Notes under the pieces: model-generated
What the model was told of the DNA's origin: nothing
The model's database searches: none
Seen by the model: only the letters and a program-made list of their open reading frames with translations
Part shown: positions 31,456 through 38,803 of the stretch, piece after piece
Layout: every line of letters begins with the position of its first letter
How positions within the stretch are numbered: position 1 is the stretch's first letter
IMG/VR virus record: IMGVR_UViG_3300010396_000072
Location: 1-38,937 of that record
DNA: 38,937 nucleotides
Reading direction: 5' to 3' (one strand)
DNA from: a virus
Position numbers and translations under genes: made by a program

Positions 31456-32237
31456 GTACGCTTTCACAGTTTGCCGAGATGATGGCGCTGGGTTCGGCGC
31501 TTCCATCCAGCAAATGGTACGACTCGCTGTTCGCCTCGGGCGAACAGGGCATGGTGGTGGACTTCAACGATCTGAGCACCTTGTTCCAAGATACGGCGCA
31601 TACCATCCCCGTGACTACAGTCGGCGACCCGATCAATTGCGCGCGATGCAAGCGCACCGGGGCTTACGGTGTCGTCAATTCCGGGTCCGCGACCCTCGCT
31701 TATGATGCGACGCATGCCAAGTTTTATGCGTCGGCAAACAGCACATTCAACATGGCATTCGCGGGAGCGGTTCCAACAACCTTCCTTGGCAATGCTTTGA
31801 TCTCGATGGTGGCGGTCGCTTCCTATACGTCGACCTCGCAGACCATCGCTCCGTATATCGGCCCGGCCTACCCGACAAATCCGAGCAACGGGAACGGGAT
31901 TGGTTTGATCCAGATTCTTGATAGCGTATACGCGATGGAATACCTGATGTTTGGATCAGGCAGAGGGATAAAAGTTACCCCTGCTAGTGGCCTCAAAGTG
32001 ATGACGGGGACCAAGCGATTGTCCGGCAGCACCTATCTCATGACTGTCTACAATGGCACCGTCTCAGTAGCGGGCGATGCCACTGTATTGGCTGGCAACA
32101 TTATTTCCTCGGGGCTGAATTTGGATCTTGGTCGCTCCGGTGGAACAGCTCAAAGCCTCTATTGCTTCGTCGCCATCGACCGCACGCTCACCTATGCCGA
32201 GATCACGGCCTATAACGTAGCCGGGCAAGCGCTGTGA
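31452..32237 (+). CDS. Putative receptor-binding / fibre tip protein
   Basis: 261 residues, beta-rich, ending AIDRTLTYAEITAYNVAGQAL. This C-terminus (dRTLTyaEI-x-xYN) is common in LamG/concanavalin-like phage fibre proteins. It overlaps the previous gene by ATGA. It has no DGR signal: no VR-like segment is found in this gene. Confidence 0.65.
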   Translation: MSTLSQFAEMMALGSALPSSKWYDSLFASGEQGMVVDFNDLSTLFQDTAHTIPVTTVGDPINCARCKRTGAYGVVNSGSATLAYDATHAKFYASANSTFNMAFAGAVPTTFLGNALISMVAVASYTSTSQTIAPYIGPAYPTNPSNGNGIGLIQILDSVYAMEYLMFGSGRGIKVTPASGLKVMTGTKRLSGSTYLMTVYNGTVSVAGDATVLAGNIISSGLNLDLGRSGGTAQSLYCFVAIDRTLTYAEITAYNVAGQAL

Positions 32238-32352
32238 TCAGATGTCATTAAAATAACGGAACGGCGGCCTGTTGACGCAACTCGGCCCATTCCACGGCAA
32301 CACGGAAACGCTTTGCCTTAGTCATTTCCCATGGGCAGACGACCATGGTGGC
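32238..32352. other. Gap before the lysis genes
   Basis: Contains repeat copy 3 (32304-32329) and a TTGACG at 32272-32277, too weak by itself to be called a promoter. Nothing else seen. Confidence 0.35.
32304..32329 (+). repeat. 26-bp dispersed repeat, copy 3
   Basis: GGAAACGCTTTGCCTTA followed by GTCATTTCC, 24 bases before the endolysin start. With copies at 15405 and 17551 it shows a late-region family; GAAA/TTTC ends and inner TT/AA pair as a dyad. Confidence 0.75.
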
Positions 32353-32898
32353 ATGACGATTTCCGCCACCGACCAGCGCCTGATTGCCGAAGTCATCGAC
32401 CGGGAGGGCGGTTACAGCAACCGCTCATCCGATCGCGGTGGCCCGACCAACTTCGGCATCACCCAGGCCACGCTTTCCGCGTGGCTGGGTCGACCGGCCA
32501 GCGTGGCTGATGTGCAGCAGCTCACGCGCGACACGGCCGTTGCGATCTATACGGCCAATTACCTGACCACACCCGGCATCGTGCTGATCACATCCGATGC
32601 GCTGCGCGATCTGGTGTTCGATTCCGGCATCCAGCACAGCGTGGAGCGAGCGGTGCAATGGCTTCAGGCGATCGCCGGCACCGTGCAGGATGGCCGCATC
32701 GGCCCCGTCACCGCCGCCAAGGTCAACGCCGGCAACGTGCACAGCATCTATCTGCGCTACCTCGCGCGACGCCTGCGTTTCTACGGCGAGATTATCACCG
32801 CCGATGCCAAACGCGGCACGGCCCCAACCAGCAGCCAGGCGCAGAACGCCGCCGGCTGGATGAACCGCATGGCCCCCTTCGTTGAGGCCGCCCCGTGA
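32353..32898 (+). CDS. Endolysin, glycosyl hydrolase 108 / N-acetylmuramidase
   Basis: 181 residues from ATG 32353. Catalytic motif EGGYSN ... DRGGPTNFGIT at about 19-36 (Glu19 candidate) matches the ZliS/GH108 family, and the C-terminal half has the PG-binding type sequence DGRIGPVTAAKVN. It degrades the peptidoglycan glycan strand once the holin opens the membrane. No signal peptide. Confidence 0.9.
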   Translation: MTISATDQRLIAEVIDREGGYSNRSSDRGGPTNFGITQATLSAWLGRPASVADVQQLTRDTAVAIYTANYLTTPGIVLITSDALRDLVFDSGIQHSVERAVQWLQAIAGTVQDGRIGPVTAAKVNAGNVHSIYLRYLARRLRFYGEIITADAKRGTAPTSSQAQNAAGWMNRMAPFVEAAP

Positions 32899-32904
32899 GC
32901 CGCC

Positions 32905-33258
32905 ATGTCGATGACGCGAACTGACATGGATCAGCCGCCCATCAACTTCACCTGGTGGCAACTGGTGTTGTATCCGCTGTTCGCATGTGTCGGTGGCGCG
33001 CTTGGCCATGTGCTGCGCACACTGGATGCCGGCGGTCACATCTCGGTCTGGCGCACGCTGCTGGAATCGCTCGCCGCCGGCTTCGTCGGCATCATCGTCA
33101 TGCTGATCTGCCAGCAAATGCACCTCTCGCCGCAATGGACGGGCGTATGCGTTGGCGTGTGCGGGTGGCTCGGCGCGACGGTGAGCATCCGCATGCTTGA
33201 ACGCATCGTGCGTGCCCGACTCGGCGTAAAACCGGATAGCGGCGATGGCGCAACCTGA
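32905..33258 (+). CDS. Holin
   Basis: 117 residues with hydrophobic segments at about 17-40 (WWQLVLYPLFACVGGALGHVL), 50-68 (LLESLAAGFVGIIVMLIC) and 78-95 (WTGVCVGVCGWLGATVSI). Three membrane spans match small phage holins (LydA-like). Encoded between endolysin and spanins, the standard lysis cassette. Confidence 0.75.
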   Translation: MSMTRTDMDQPPINFTWWQLVLYPLFACVGGALGHVLRTLDAGGHISVWRTLLESLAAGFVGIIVMLICQQMHLSPQWTGVCVGVCGWLGATVSIRMLERIVRARLGVKPDSGDGAT

Positions 33259-33715
33259 CCGCCACTTCCATCACCATCAATTATGGGTCGGCTACGCGCT
33301 GATCGTTGCCGTGATCGTGCTGCTGGTGCTGGCGGTGAACAGCGCGATGCAGGCGAAGGCGCTGCGTCAGAAAACCACTGACCTCGACGGCCGCATCAGC
33401 TCGCTGACCACCGAGCACAAGCAAGCCCGAAAACTGCTGACCGCCCAGGCGCGCGAAAACCAGCGGCAGGACGATGCCATCGCCGAGCAGAAGCAACGCC
33501 TGCTGCGACAGGAAGCCGCGATCGCCAGGCTCGCACGCCTGCGCAAGCAGGACAGCACATCCCTGACCAGCCTGCATAACGAGTTGGCCGTCCGCCACAC
33601 CACCGATGCGCGAATCAAGCAACGCCTGCAACAGCTGGAGGCGAACAACGCCGCCGCGCGCAACGTCATCAACGCCACGCCGCCGCCCATCGGCGACAAG
33701 GTGCAACAGCCATGA
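33245..33715 (+). CDS. Membrane-anchored coiled-coil protein of the lysis cassette
   Basis: 156 residues. N-terminal His-rich tip, one membrane helix (about 14-34, VGYALIVAVIVLLVLAV), then long Gln/Lys/Arg heptad-like helix. It resembles an inner-membrane spanin but the next gene fits Rz better. Overlaps holin and Rz genes. Function inferred only. Confidence 0.55.
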   Translation: MAQPDRHFHHHQLWVGYALIVAVIVLLVLAVNSAMQAKALRQKTTDLDGRISSLTTEHKQARKLLTAQARENQRQDDAIAEQKQRLLRQEAAIARLARLRKQDSTSLTSLHNELAVRHTTDARIKQRLQQLEANNAAARNVINATPPPIGDKVQQP

Positions 33716-34152
33716 ATCCACTCTACAAAATCGGCGCGATCGCCCTGGTCATCATCGCCCTGATGCTGGGCATTGCCGCCGCCATCCACCACTACGGCGA
33801 CACCCGCTTCGAAGCCGGCCGCAACGACGTGCTGGCCAGCGATGCACGTGCCGCGGCGCAGCTGCAACAGCAGCACGATCAGTTCACCACGTTCAGCGCG
33901 CTGGCCACCACCACGCTAAACCAGAACCTCGGCACCCAGCTGCCGGCCATACAGGCCCACACCAATGACACCGTCGAAACGATCCGCACGGTCTATCGCG
34001 ACCGCCCTGTTGCTGATCCCGCTTGCTCTCGCCCTGCCAGCGTGCAAACAAGCCTCGACGCGGCCATCGATCGCGCCAACGCCGCCGCCGGTGGTGAATT
34101 GCGACCGGACACCAGCCCCGGCGCCGCTGCCCCACGTGCCAAGCCTGAATAG
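33712..34152 (+). CDS. i-spanin (Rz-like)
   Basis: 146 residues: N-terminal membrane helix (about 8-27, IALVIIALMLGIAAAIH) and periplasmic helix, ending VYRDRPVADPACSRP and LDAAIDRANAAAGG, familiar in Rz-type spanins. Rz1 is encoded in a +1 frame inside it and beyond, as in lambda. Confidence 0.8.
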   Translation: MNPLYKIGAIALVIIALMLGIAAAIHHYGDTRFEAGRNDVLASDARAAAQLQQQHDQFTTFSALATTTLNQNLGTQLPAIQAHTNDTVETIRTVYRDRPVADPACSRPASVQTSLDAAIDRANAAAGGELRPDTSPGAAAPRAKPE

Positions 34153-34282
34153 CGCGGCCGATATCCCGCTCAACGATGAGTGGAAGGCCACCGTGATCGG
34201 CATCTACCAGGCTATGGTCACCGTTCGCGCTGGGGAGCATGCCTGCTGGGCTGCGTTGCGCAGCAAAGGCGTGATTCAATGA
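33965..34282 (+). CDS. o-spanin (Rz1-like lipoprotein)
   Basis: 105 residues. Signal peptide with lipobox LALPAC (Cys about 27), a Pro-rich region (PTPPPVV, PAPAPLPHVPS) as in Rz1. It starts inside the Rz gene in another frame. Together with Rz it would fuse inner and outer membranes in the last lysis step. Requires a Gram-negative host. Confidence 0.85.
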   Translation: MTPSKRSARSIATALLLIPLALALPACKQASTRPSIAPTPPPVVNCDRTPAPAPLPHVPSLNSAADIPLNDEWKATVIGIYQAMVTVRAGEHACWAALRSKGVIQ

Positions 34283-34638
34283 AAGCCAAGGTTGTAGTGG
34301 ATAGCGACGGCAAATTCTACGGCATCCGCATCAACTGCCCGGGCTGCCTGTATTCGGACGGAAAGCCGAGCAAGCACATTATCCCGCTCAGCATCCTGCC
34401 CGCCGGGCAGATGGAGATGTCGCCGCACATTGGCTGGAAGGATCGTTGGACATTCAACGGTGATTTCGAAAAGCCGACGTTCTCCCCCAGTCTCAACACC
34501 TGGTACGGAGGAAGCGACGGCGTGCCACTGCATCGCTGCCATTCCTTCATCCGGGATGGCCGCATCGAGTTCCTCGGCGACTGCACACACGCGCTCGCTG
34601 GCCAGACGGTCGATCTGCCGGACATCGAGGCGGAATAA
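34279..34638 (+). CDS. DUF6527 protein
   Basis: 119 residues from ATG 34279. CPGC near residue 15-18, then WTFNGDFEKPTFSPSLN, CHSFIRDGRIEFLGDCTHALAGQTVDLPD. This is the DUF6527 pattern, common at the end of phage lysis regions. The cysteine/His set suggests a metal site; role unknown. Final gene before the terminator. Confidence 0.85.
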   Translation: MKAKVVVDSDGKFYGIRINCPGCLYSDGKPSKHIIPLSILPAGQMEMSPHIGWKDRWTFNGDFEKPTFSPSLNTWYGGSDGVPLHRCHSFIRDGRIEFLGDCTHALAGQTVDLPDIEAE

Positions 34639-34644
34639 ACAAGA

Positions 34645-34664
34645 AAGCCCGCATCAGCGGGCTT
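34645..34664 (-). terminator. Intrinsic terminator
   Basis: AAGCCCGC-ATCA-GCGGGCTT, an 8-bp perfect stem. On the minus strand it is followed by TCTTGTTT, so it should end the leftward recombinase/tRNA transcript; the plus side has only a short U-poor tail after DUF6527. Confidence 0.75.
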
Positions 34665-34675
34665 CATTGCAGAGT

Positions 34676-34752
34676 TGGCGGAGCGGACGGGACTCGAACC
34701 CGCGACCTCCGGCGTGACAGGCCAGCATTCTAACCAACTGAACTACCGCTCC
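34676..34752 (-). tRNA. tRNA-Asp (GTC)
   Basis: A complete 77-nt cloverleaf on the minus strand, including encoded CCA. Acceptor GGAGCGG pairs fully with CCGCTCC, discriminator G; D-arm GTTC...GAAT; anticodon stem CTGGC/GCCGG with loop CTGTCAC (anticodon GTC); T-arm GCGGG-TTCGAGT-CCCGT. It starts 5 bases after the recombinase stop and is followed by a terminator. It is full-length, so it is a working tRNA candidate and not just an att remnant. Confidence 0.95.
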
Positions 34753-34757
34753 GTTCT

Positions 34758-36350
34758 CTACTGCACATCTTCCAGCAACAACTCAACCGCAACCCTAACT
34801 GCCTCGTCTGATGTCGCTCGACTCAGAGTTAAGGTGGCGTCCCCACGGGGATTCGACCTTAACTCTGAGCCGGCGCGCAGCAGGGAATCGGCGCCGATTC
34901 GGTAATGGATATGGCATGCGAAGGTTTCGGGATCGAGGTCGATGCGCTCGATCATGTTGGCCAGCGCGGCTTTAAGGGTCGGGCGATCGCTGTCGGTCAT
35001 GTCGCTGGCGATGCTGGCCAGCAGGGTGCGGACGTGCTTCTCGGTGATCTGATGCAGCACCACGCGCATCTGGTACGCGTTTTCCTGTGCCTGAAGGCTG
35101 GAAGCCAGCATGGCCCGCTTTTCTTCCAACTCGGTGATCTTGCGCATGACAGGTGCTGCGTCGATCATTTCGGCGGCGAGGTCGAGCATACGGCTGATCT
35201 TGCTGGCCAGCTCGGCCACTTCTGCACGGGTGGCATCGGTGGGGTCGTCAGAAAGGTCCGCTGCCAGCGTTTGTGCGGCTCGGGTGAGCGCCTGGGCGAA
35301 GTTGGTCGCCTGAAGATCCTGCATCACCTGATCAATGACGGCGCGCTCGATGGCCTCGCATGCAACGTAGGTCGACGGGCCTTTGCTCTCGCTGCGGTAC
35401 TTTTCACCATAGCCCCACCACGGTGTATCGGCGGGCGTGCGCAGCAGGCCGGACAGCAGATAGCGCTCGCCACGGCTGCGGGTCTTGTGCGGGTTATAGG
35501 CCTCGATTCTGGCAAGGATGGCGTCGGCCTGTTCCTGGCTGATCAGCGCCGGGTGGGTGTCTTGCTGGATGACCCAATCCTTGCGCGGTCGGCGCTTCTG
35601 GCCGCCCACGTACTGGCCGTCTTTTAGTTCCGCGTGCACGTTCCACACCGTGTGGCCGGCGTAGGTGAGGGCGTTCCACTCCATGCCGATCAGCGAGGCG
35701 CCGGCAAGGGTTAGGCCTGCCTGACGGGCCGCGATGGTGCGCGGGGTTCCCTCCGCGCGGGCCGCGAGGAAGCGGCCGACCATGTCCGCCATGGCGGGGT
35801 CGGGCTCCAGCTTGCTCTTGGTCACGGGCTCGCCGTCGCGGATGGCGCCGGTGGAGTGTTTCACCAGTCGGTAGCCGGTCGGCGCACGGCCGCCGGCGCG
35901 GAAGCCGCTGCGCACGTTCTCGGCCATGCCGGCCAGGCCCTTGTCGCGGCTGGTTAGGCTGTGCCACTCGTCCATCGCCTGCAGGATGGACTTGAGCAGC
36001 ATGGTGGTGATCGGGTCGGTGTCGGGCAGGCTGCGGTAGACTACGTCCACGCCGCGCTTGCGACATTCCATTTCCTCGAAGATGACAGCGATGTGCCGGC
36101 GACGGGCGATGCGGGCGGTGTCGATCACCAGCAGGGTGGACCAGCCGCGCTTGGCGTTGCGGATGGTCTGCAGCAGCTTCTGGAAGCCGGGCCGGTTCTC
36201 ATCCTTGCCGCTTTCGACGGTGTCGCTGAACTCGGCGACGATGGTGTATCCCTTAGCCTGTGCCAGCTCTTGCAGCATGCGTCGCTGGGCGGCGGGCGAC
36301 ATGTCGCTGCGATCCTTGCTCGATCGTAGGTAGAGGGCGGCTGTCGTCAT
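34758..36350 (-). CDS. int: Large serine recombinase (integrase)
   Basis: 530 residues. N-terminal resolvase fold: LYLRSSKDRSDMSPAAQRRML (Ser10/11 nucleophile), FSDTVESGKDENRPGFQKLL, VIDTARIARR. The recombinase domain follows (APTGYRL, PDPAMADMV, RTIAARQAG), then a long coiled-coil region (about 370-450). Where many members carry a CxxC zinc ribbon, the sequence is SGLLRTPADTPWWGYGEKYR without cysteines. It would integrate and (with a directionality factor) excise the phage. The likely attP is inside its own 3' end. AAGGAAGG lies before ATG 36350. Confidence 0.92.
   Translation of the reverse strand: MTTAALYLRSSKDRSDMSPAAQRRMLQELAQAKGYTIVAEFSDTVESGKDENRPGFQKLLQTIRNAKRGWSTLLVIDTARIARRRHIAVIFEEMECRKRGVDVVYRSLPDTDPITTMLLKSILQAMDEWHSLTSRDKGLAGMAENVRSGFRAGGRAPTGYRLVKHSTGAIRDGEPVTKSKLEPDPAMADMVGRFLAARAEGTPRTIAARQAGLTLAGASLIGMEWNALTYAGHTVWNVHAELKDGQYVGGQKRRPRKDWVIQQDTHPALISQEQADAILARIEAYNPHKTRSRGERYLLSGLLRTPADTPWWGYGEKYRSESKGPSTYVACEAIERAVIDQVMQDLQATNFAQALTRAAQTLAADLSDDPTDATRAEVAELASKISRMLDLAAEMIDAAPVMRKITELEEKRAMLASSLQAQENAYQMRVVLHQITEKHVRTLLASIASDMTDSDRPTLKAALANMIERIDLDPETFACHIHYRIGADSLLRAGSELRSNPRGDATLTLSRATSDEAVRVAVELLLEDVQ
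34822..34869. other. Candidate attP: 48-bp dyad with central AC
   Basis: The outer arms CTCAGAGTTAAGGT / ACCTTAACTCTGAG are a perfect 14-bp inverted repeat. The inner CCCC / GGGG also pairs, around an asymmetric AC at 34845-34846. The two 24-base half-sites agree at 20 positions. Large serine integrases use about 50-bp attP sites of this form with a two-base core, usually beside int; this one lies within the last 29 codons. Confidence 0.7.
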
Positions 36351-36468
36351 TCGCTGGACCTTCCTTGCTGGCCTGCAGGCGCTGCAGCAGCGGCATCAGG
36401 CCGTCCACCGCCAGCCCCACGTCGGGGCAATTGGCAGAGGTTACGACGATGGTGGGGTGCTTGGCCAA
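36253..36468 (-). CDS. Possible small protein between methyltransferase and integrase
   Basis: A TTG-started frame (MAKHPTIVVTSANCPDVGLA...), up to 71 residues, starts one base after the methyltransferase stop and overlaps the recombinase start by 98 bases. The first 40 residues look plausible (LAVDGLMPLLQRLQ helix); the rest is in the shadow of the recombinase. No family. It may only be leader. Confidence 0.3.
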   Translation of the reverse strand: MAKHPTIVVTSANCPDVGLAVDGLMPLLQRLQASKEGPANDDSRPLPTIEQGSQRHVARRPATHAARAGTG

Positions 36469-36469
36469 T

Positions 36470-38329
36470 TCAGGCGGCCTCGGCGAGGTTGGTGACGACG
36501 TCGAGGTTGGCGCGGGCGAGCGCGCAGAGTGGGGGTGGGCTGACGCTGTTGCCGACCATGCGGACGCTGGCGCTGATGGACAGTTTGCGGCCGTCGGCGG
36601 TGGTGTCGATGATGTAGTCGGGCGGGAAGCCCTGGGCGCGGAACAGTTCCTCGCGGCGCAGCATGCGCAGGCCGATGTCCACGATCACGTACGGCGTGCC
36701 CTGCACCAGCACAGTCACCAATGCCAGGCAGTCGCGGGTGGTGATGGTGTCCACCGGTTCGCGCAGGTCCAGCGCCTGGCCGTTGCCGTAGTAATTGATC
36801 AGGAACGCGGCCACGCGCAGCGCGCCGGCTTCGTGTTCGGGCGACAGCGTGCACTCGACTACCGCGTGATGCTCGCCGCCGGCGCTGATGGTGTGCAGCG
36901 GGGCGGCCGCGTCGGCGGCGTTGCTGGTGCCGCGCAGCTTGGCCAGGTGTGTGGTGGCCAGCCGCTGCTGGCTGCCGGTGCCGCAGATGGTGGGCGCGGG
37001 TTTGCGCAGGTCGTGGCCGTCGCCGTTGTAATAGCCGCCGTTGGCTTGCTCGAGGAACGCGGTCATCACGCCCATGGCATGCGCGGCACCGGCAGGTCGC
37101 TTTGCGCCGGCGCCGGATGTGATGGTCGGCATGGGCTCGTCGACCGGGGCGCCCTTGCTGTCGCCGCGGAACTTGACCAGGTGCGCTGCGGCCACCGCAT
37201 GTCCGCCGCTGGCCGTCACGGTTCCAAGCGTTTCAGTTACCGCTCGGCAGCCCGAGCCCCAACGCTGCGCCCGGCCAGGCTGGCCGTCGCCATGTGCCGC
37301 CTGCACGAGTGTCGGCGCAACGACGGCGTGCGTTCCACCCTTGGGCCACGCCGTTATGGTGCCTAGCGGTGCGCTGCTCCCTGCCACACCGTTGGCTGAC
37401 GCGTTCGCACACTGCACAATGAACGGCTCGGCCGCGTCGATCACATAGCGCTTCACGCCCTTGGCGATGCGGCGCATCGTGGCGTCGGCCAGTGGCTTCT
37501 TGCGGGTGAAGATGGACGGGCATGGCACGGTGAAGTCGATGCAGTCGGCGGCGGTTACCAGCGGCAGCAGGCCGGGCGCGTTGCCGTGCGTGGGTGCGGG
37601 CCATACGATGGGGTCGCCGTCGCGGCGGGCGATCAGGAACAGCCGCTTGCGGCTGGTGCCGGCGCCGTAGTCGCTGGCGATCAGCTTGCGCCATTCGACC
37701 ACGTAGCCCAGCACGCGCAGCGCGGCGACAAACTGCGCCCACGTGCGGCCGGCGTGGCGCTTGTCGGGCACCAATGCCTGATTCCACACGCTGACCTGTT
37801 CGCCGGGTGCAGCCACGCTGCCATCCAGCTTGATCACGCGGCCGGTGGTTTTGCAACGCTTGGCGATCAGCGGACCCCACGACAGGATCTGCTCGACGTT
37901 CTCCAGGCTGATGATTCGCGGCGCGTTGCCGGTGCGGGCCAGCGAGCCGGCCCACTTGAGCACCACCCAGCTCAGCGATCGCGTGGCGCGCGAGCGCGGC
38001 TGGCCGCCCTTGGCCTGGCTGAAGTGCGTGCAGTCGGGCGAGGCATGGAACCAGCCGACCGGGCGCAAGCCGACTTCGCGGCGTGGATCCGCGATCCAGA
38101 TGTCTTCGCGCTTGTGGACGGTGAACGGGTGGTTCGCCGCATGCAGGCCCACGGCGAGTTCGTCGTGGTTATAGGCGAGGTCGGGGTCTCGGCCCAGCGC
38201 CTGCTTGAGCGCCTCACTGGCACCGCCGCCGCCAGCGAACAGGTCGACGACGATTTCGCCGGCACGCAGCGCCGACACCAGCGGCTTGATCGGGAAGTTG
38301 AAGCCGGATTGGCGGGAGCCGTCAGCCAT
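36470..38329 (-). CDS. C5 DNA cytosine methyltransferase
   Basis: 619 residues from ATG 38329. Motif I DLFAGGGG (29-36), motif IV SPDCTHFSQAKGG (97-109, catalytic Cys100), motif VI ENVE (143-146), motif VIII GTSRKRLFLIAR (about 218-230), then a long target-recognition region with repeated H-L-x-K-(F/L)-R-G ... TI(T/S) units, and motifs IX/X with RMLRREELFRAQGFP, MVGNSVSPP. It probably protects phage DNA from restriction. No restriction enzyme is seen. Its first eight bases overlap the end of the truncated DGR RT, so it lies exactly where the rest of RT should be. Confidence 0.9.
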   Translation of the reverse strand: MADGSRQSGFNFPIKPLVSALRAGEIVVDLFAGGGGASEALKQALGRDPDLAYNHDELAVGLHAANHPFTVHKREDIWIADPRREVGLRPVGWFHASPDCTHFSQAKGGQPRSRATRSLSWVVLKWAGSLARTGNAPRIISLENVEQILSWGPLIAKRCKTTGRVIKLDGSVAAPGEQVSVWNQALVPDKRHAGRTWAQFVAALRVLGYVVEWRKLIASDYGAGTSRKRLFLIARRDGDPIVWPAPTHGNAPGLLPLVTAADCIDFTVPCPSIFTRKKPLADATMRRIAKGVKRYVIDAAEPFIVQCANASANGVAGSSAPLGTITAWPKGGTHAVVAPTLVQAAHGDGQPGRAQRWGSGCRAVTETLGTVTASGGHAVAAAHLVKFRGDSKGAPVDEPMPTITSGAGAKRPAGAAHAMGVMTAFLEQANGGYYNGDGHDLRKPAPTICGTGSQQRLATTHLAKLRGTSNAADAAAPLHTISAGGEHHAVVECTLSPEHEAGALRVAAFLINYYGNGQALDLREPVDTITTRDCLALVTVLVQGTPYVIVDIGLRMLRREELFRAQGFPPDYIIDTTADGRKLSISASVRMVGNSVSPPPLCALARANLDVVTNLAEAA

Positions 38330-38624
38330 GGGTAATGGCCTTGGTATCGCTGGTGCCGAAACCGCGAAGCATGGTGGCGATGCGGTCGGCGAAGTCGGGC
38401 GCGTGGATCTGCCGCGCCTTGGGCTTCGTGGCGATGAAACAGGTGGTGGCGCGTGGCTGCCACTGGCCGGCGTTGATCTGCTGTTGCAGGTCGAGCAGGC
38501 CGTCGATCCACTGGGATTCGAACTGCAGCTGGTTCTGGCTGGGCACCTTCTGGCGCCGGGCGCACTGCCAGGCGCGGTGGAGGTCGCGGAAGTTGACCTT
38601 GCCTTGGGTTGCACCCTGATACTC
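38322..38624 (-). pseudogene. DGR reverse transcriptase, N-terminal fragment only
   Basis: In frame with the TR, the sequence continues KVNFRDLHRAWQCARRQKV, then WIDGLLDLQQQINAGQWQPRA and FIATKPKARQIHAPDFADRI, the conserved N-terminal signature of DGR-type reverse transcriptases. After DFADRI the similarity ends and the frame stops within about 20 residues (TGA 38324-38322), overlapping the methyltransferase start. The palm with catalytic YxDD is absent. No start codon exists between TR and this segment, so translation would begin at ATG 38807 or a GTG inside TR. A full RT is about 300-400 residues; only about 80 are left. Confidence 0.85.
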
Positions 38625-38747
38625 ACCGGACGCCGGCGACGACACCGACCGCACCGCCCGCACCCGCCCGTTGTTGTTCTGGTGGTTGTAGTTGGCGTTG
38701 CCGTTGTTGAAGTTGACGTTCCACGCGTAGTCCGAGGGGGACGACGC
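38625..38747 (-). repeat. DGR template repeat (TR)
   Basis: 123-bp template of both VRs. On the coding strand it holds ten AAC codons (read as W-N-V-N-F-N-N-G-N-A-N-Y-N-H-Q-N-N-N) and 25 adenines, all in the 5' two thirds; the last 45 bases have none. AAC-rich templates are the hallmark of DGRs because mutating AAC can reach many residues but not a stop codon. It lies between avd and RT. The stop TAA of the VRs is TAT here, so the frame from ATG 38807 (overlapping the avd stop) stays open through TR into the RT fragment. Confidence 0.97.
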
Positions 38748-38803
38748 TATCCCGCGCGCTTGCGACTCTTCCGCACGGCCCATGGTGGGTTGGCACGGTT
38801 TCG

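Noticed and set aside
31452-32237. Fibre tip protein as a third DGR target
   Set aside because: No segment similar to the TR or its adenine-free end is present; the conserved 3' block occurs only at VR1, VR2 and TR.
36470-38329. Remaining part of the DGR RT downstream of, or within, the methyltransferase
   Set aside because: All three minus-strand frames after the RT stub were read; only the methyltransferase is coherent, and no RT motif appears before the integrase gene.
38606-38616. GGGT-TGC-ACCC hairpin after the TR
   Set aside because: Only four pairs, inside the RT frame; too common in such GC-rich DNA to report as a functional element.
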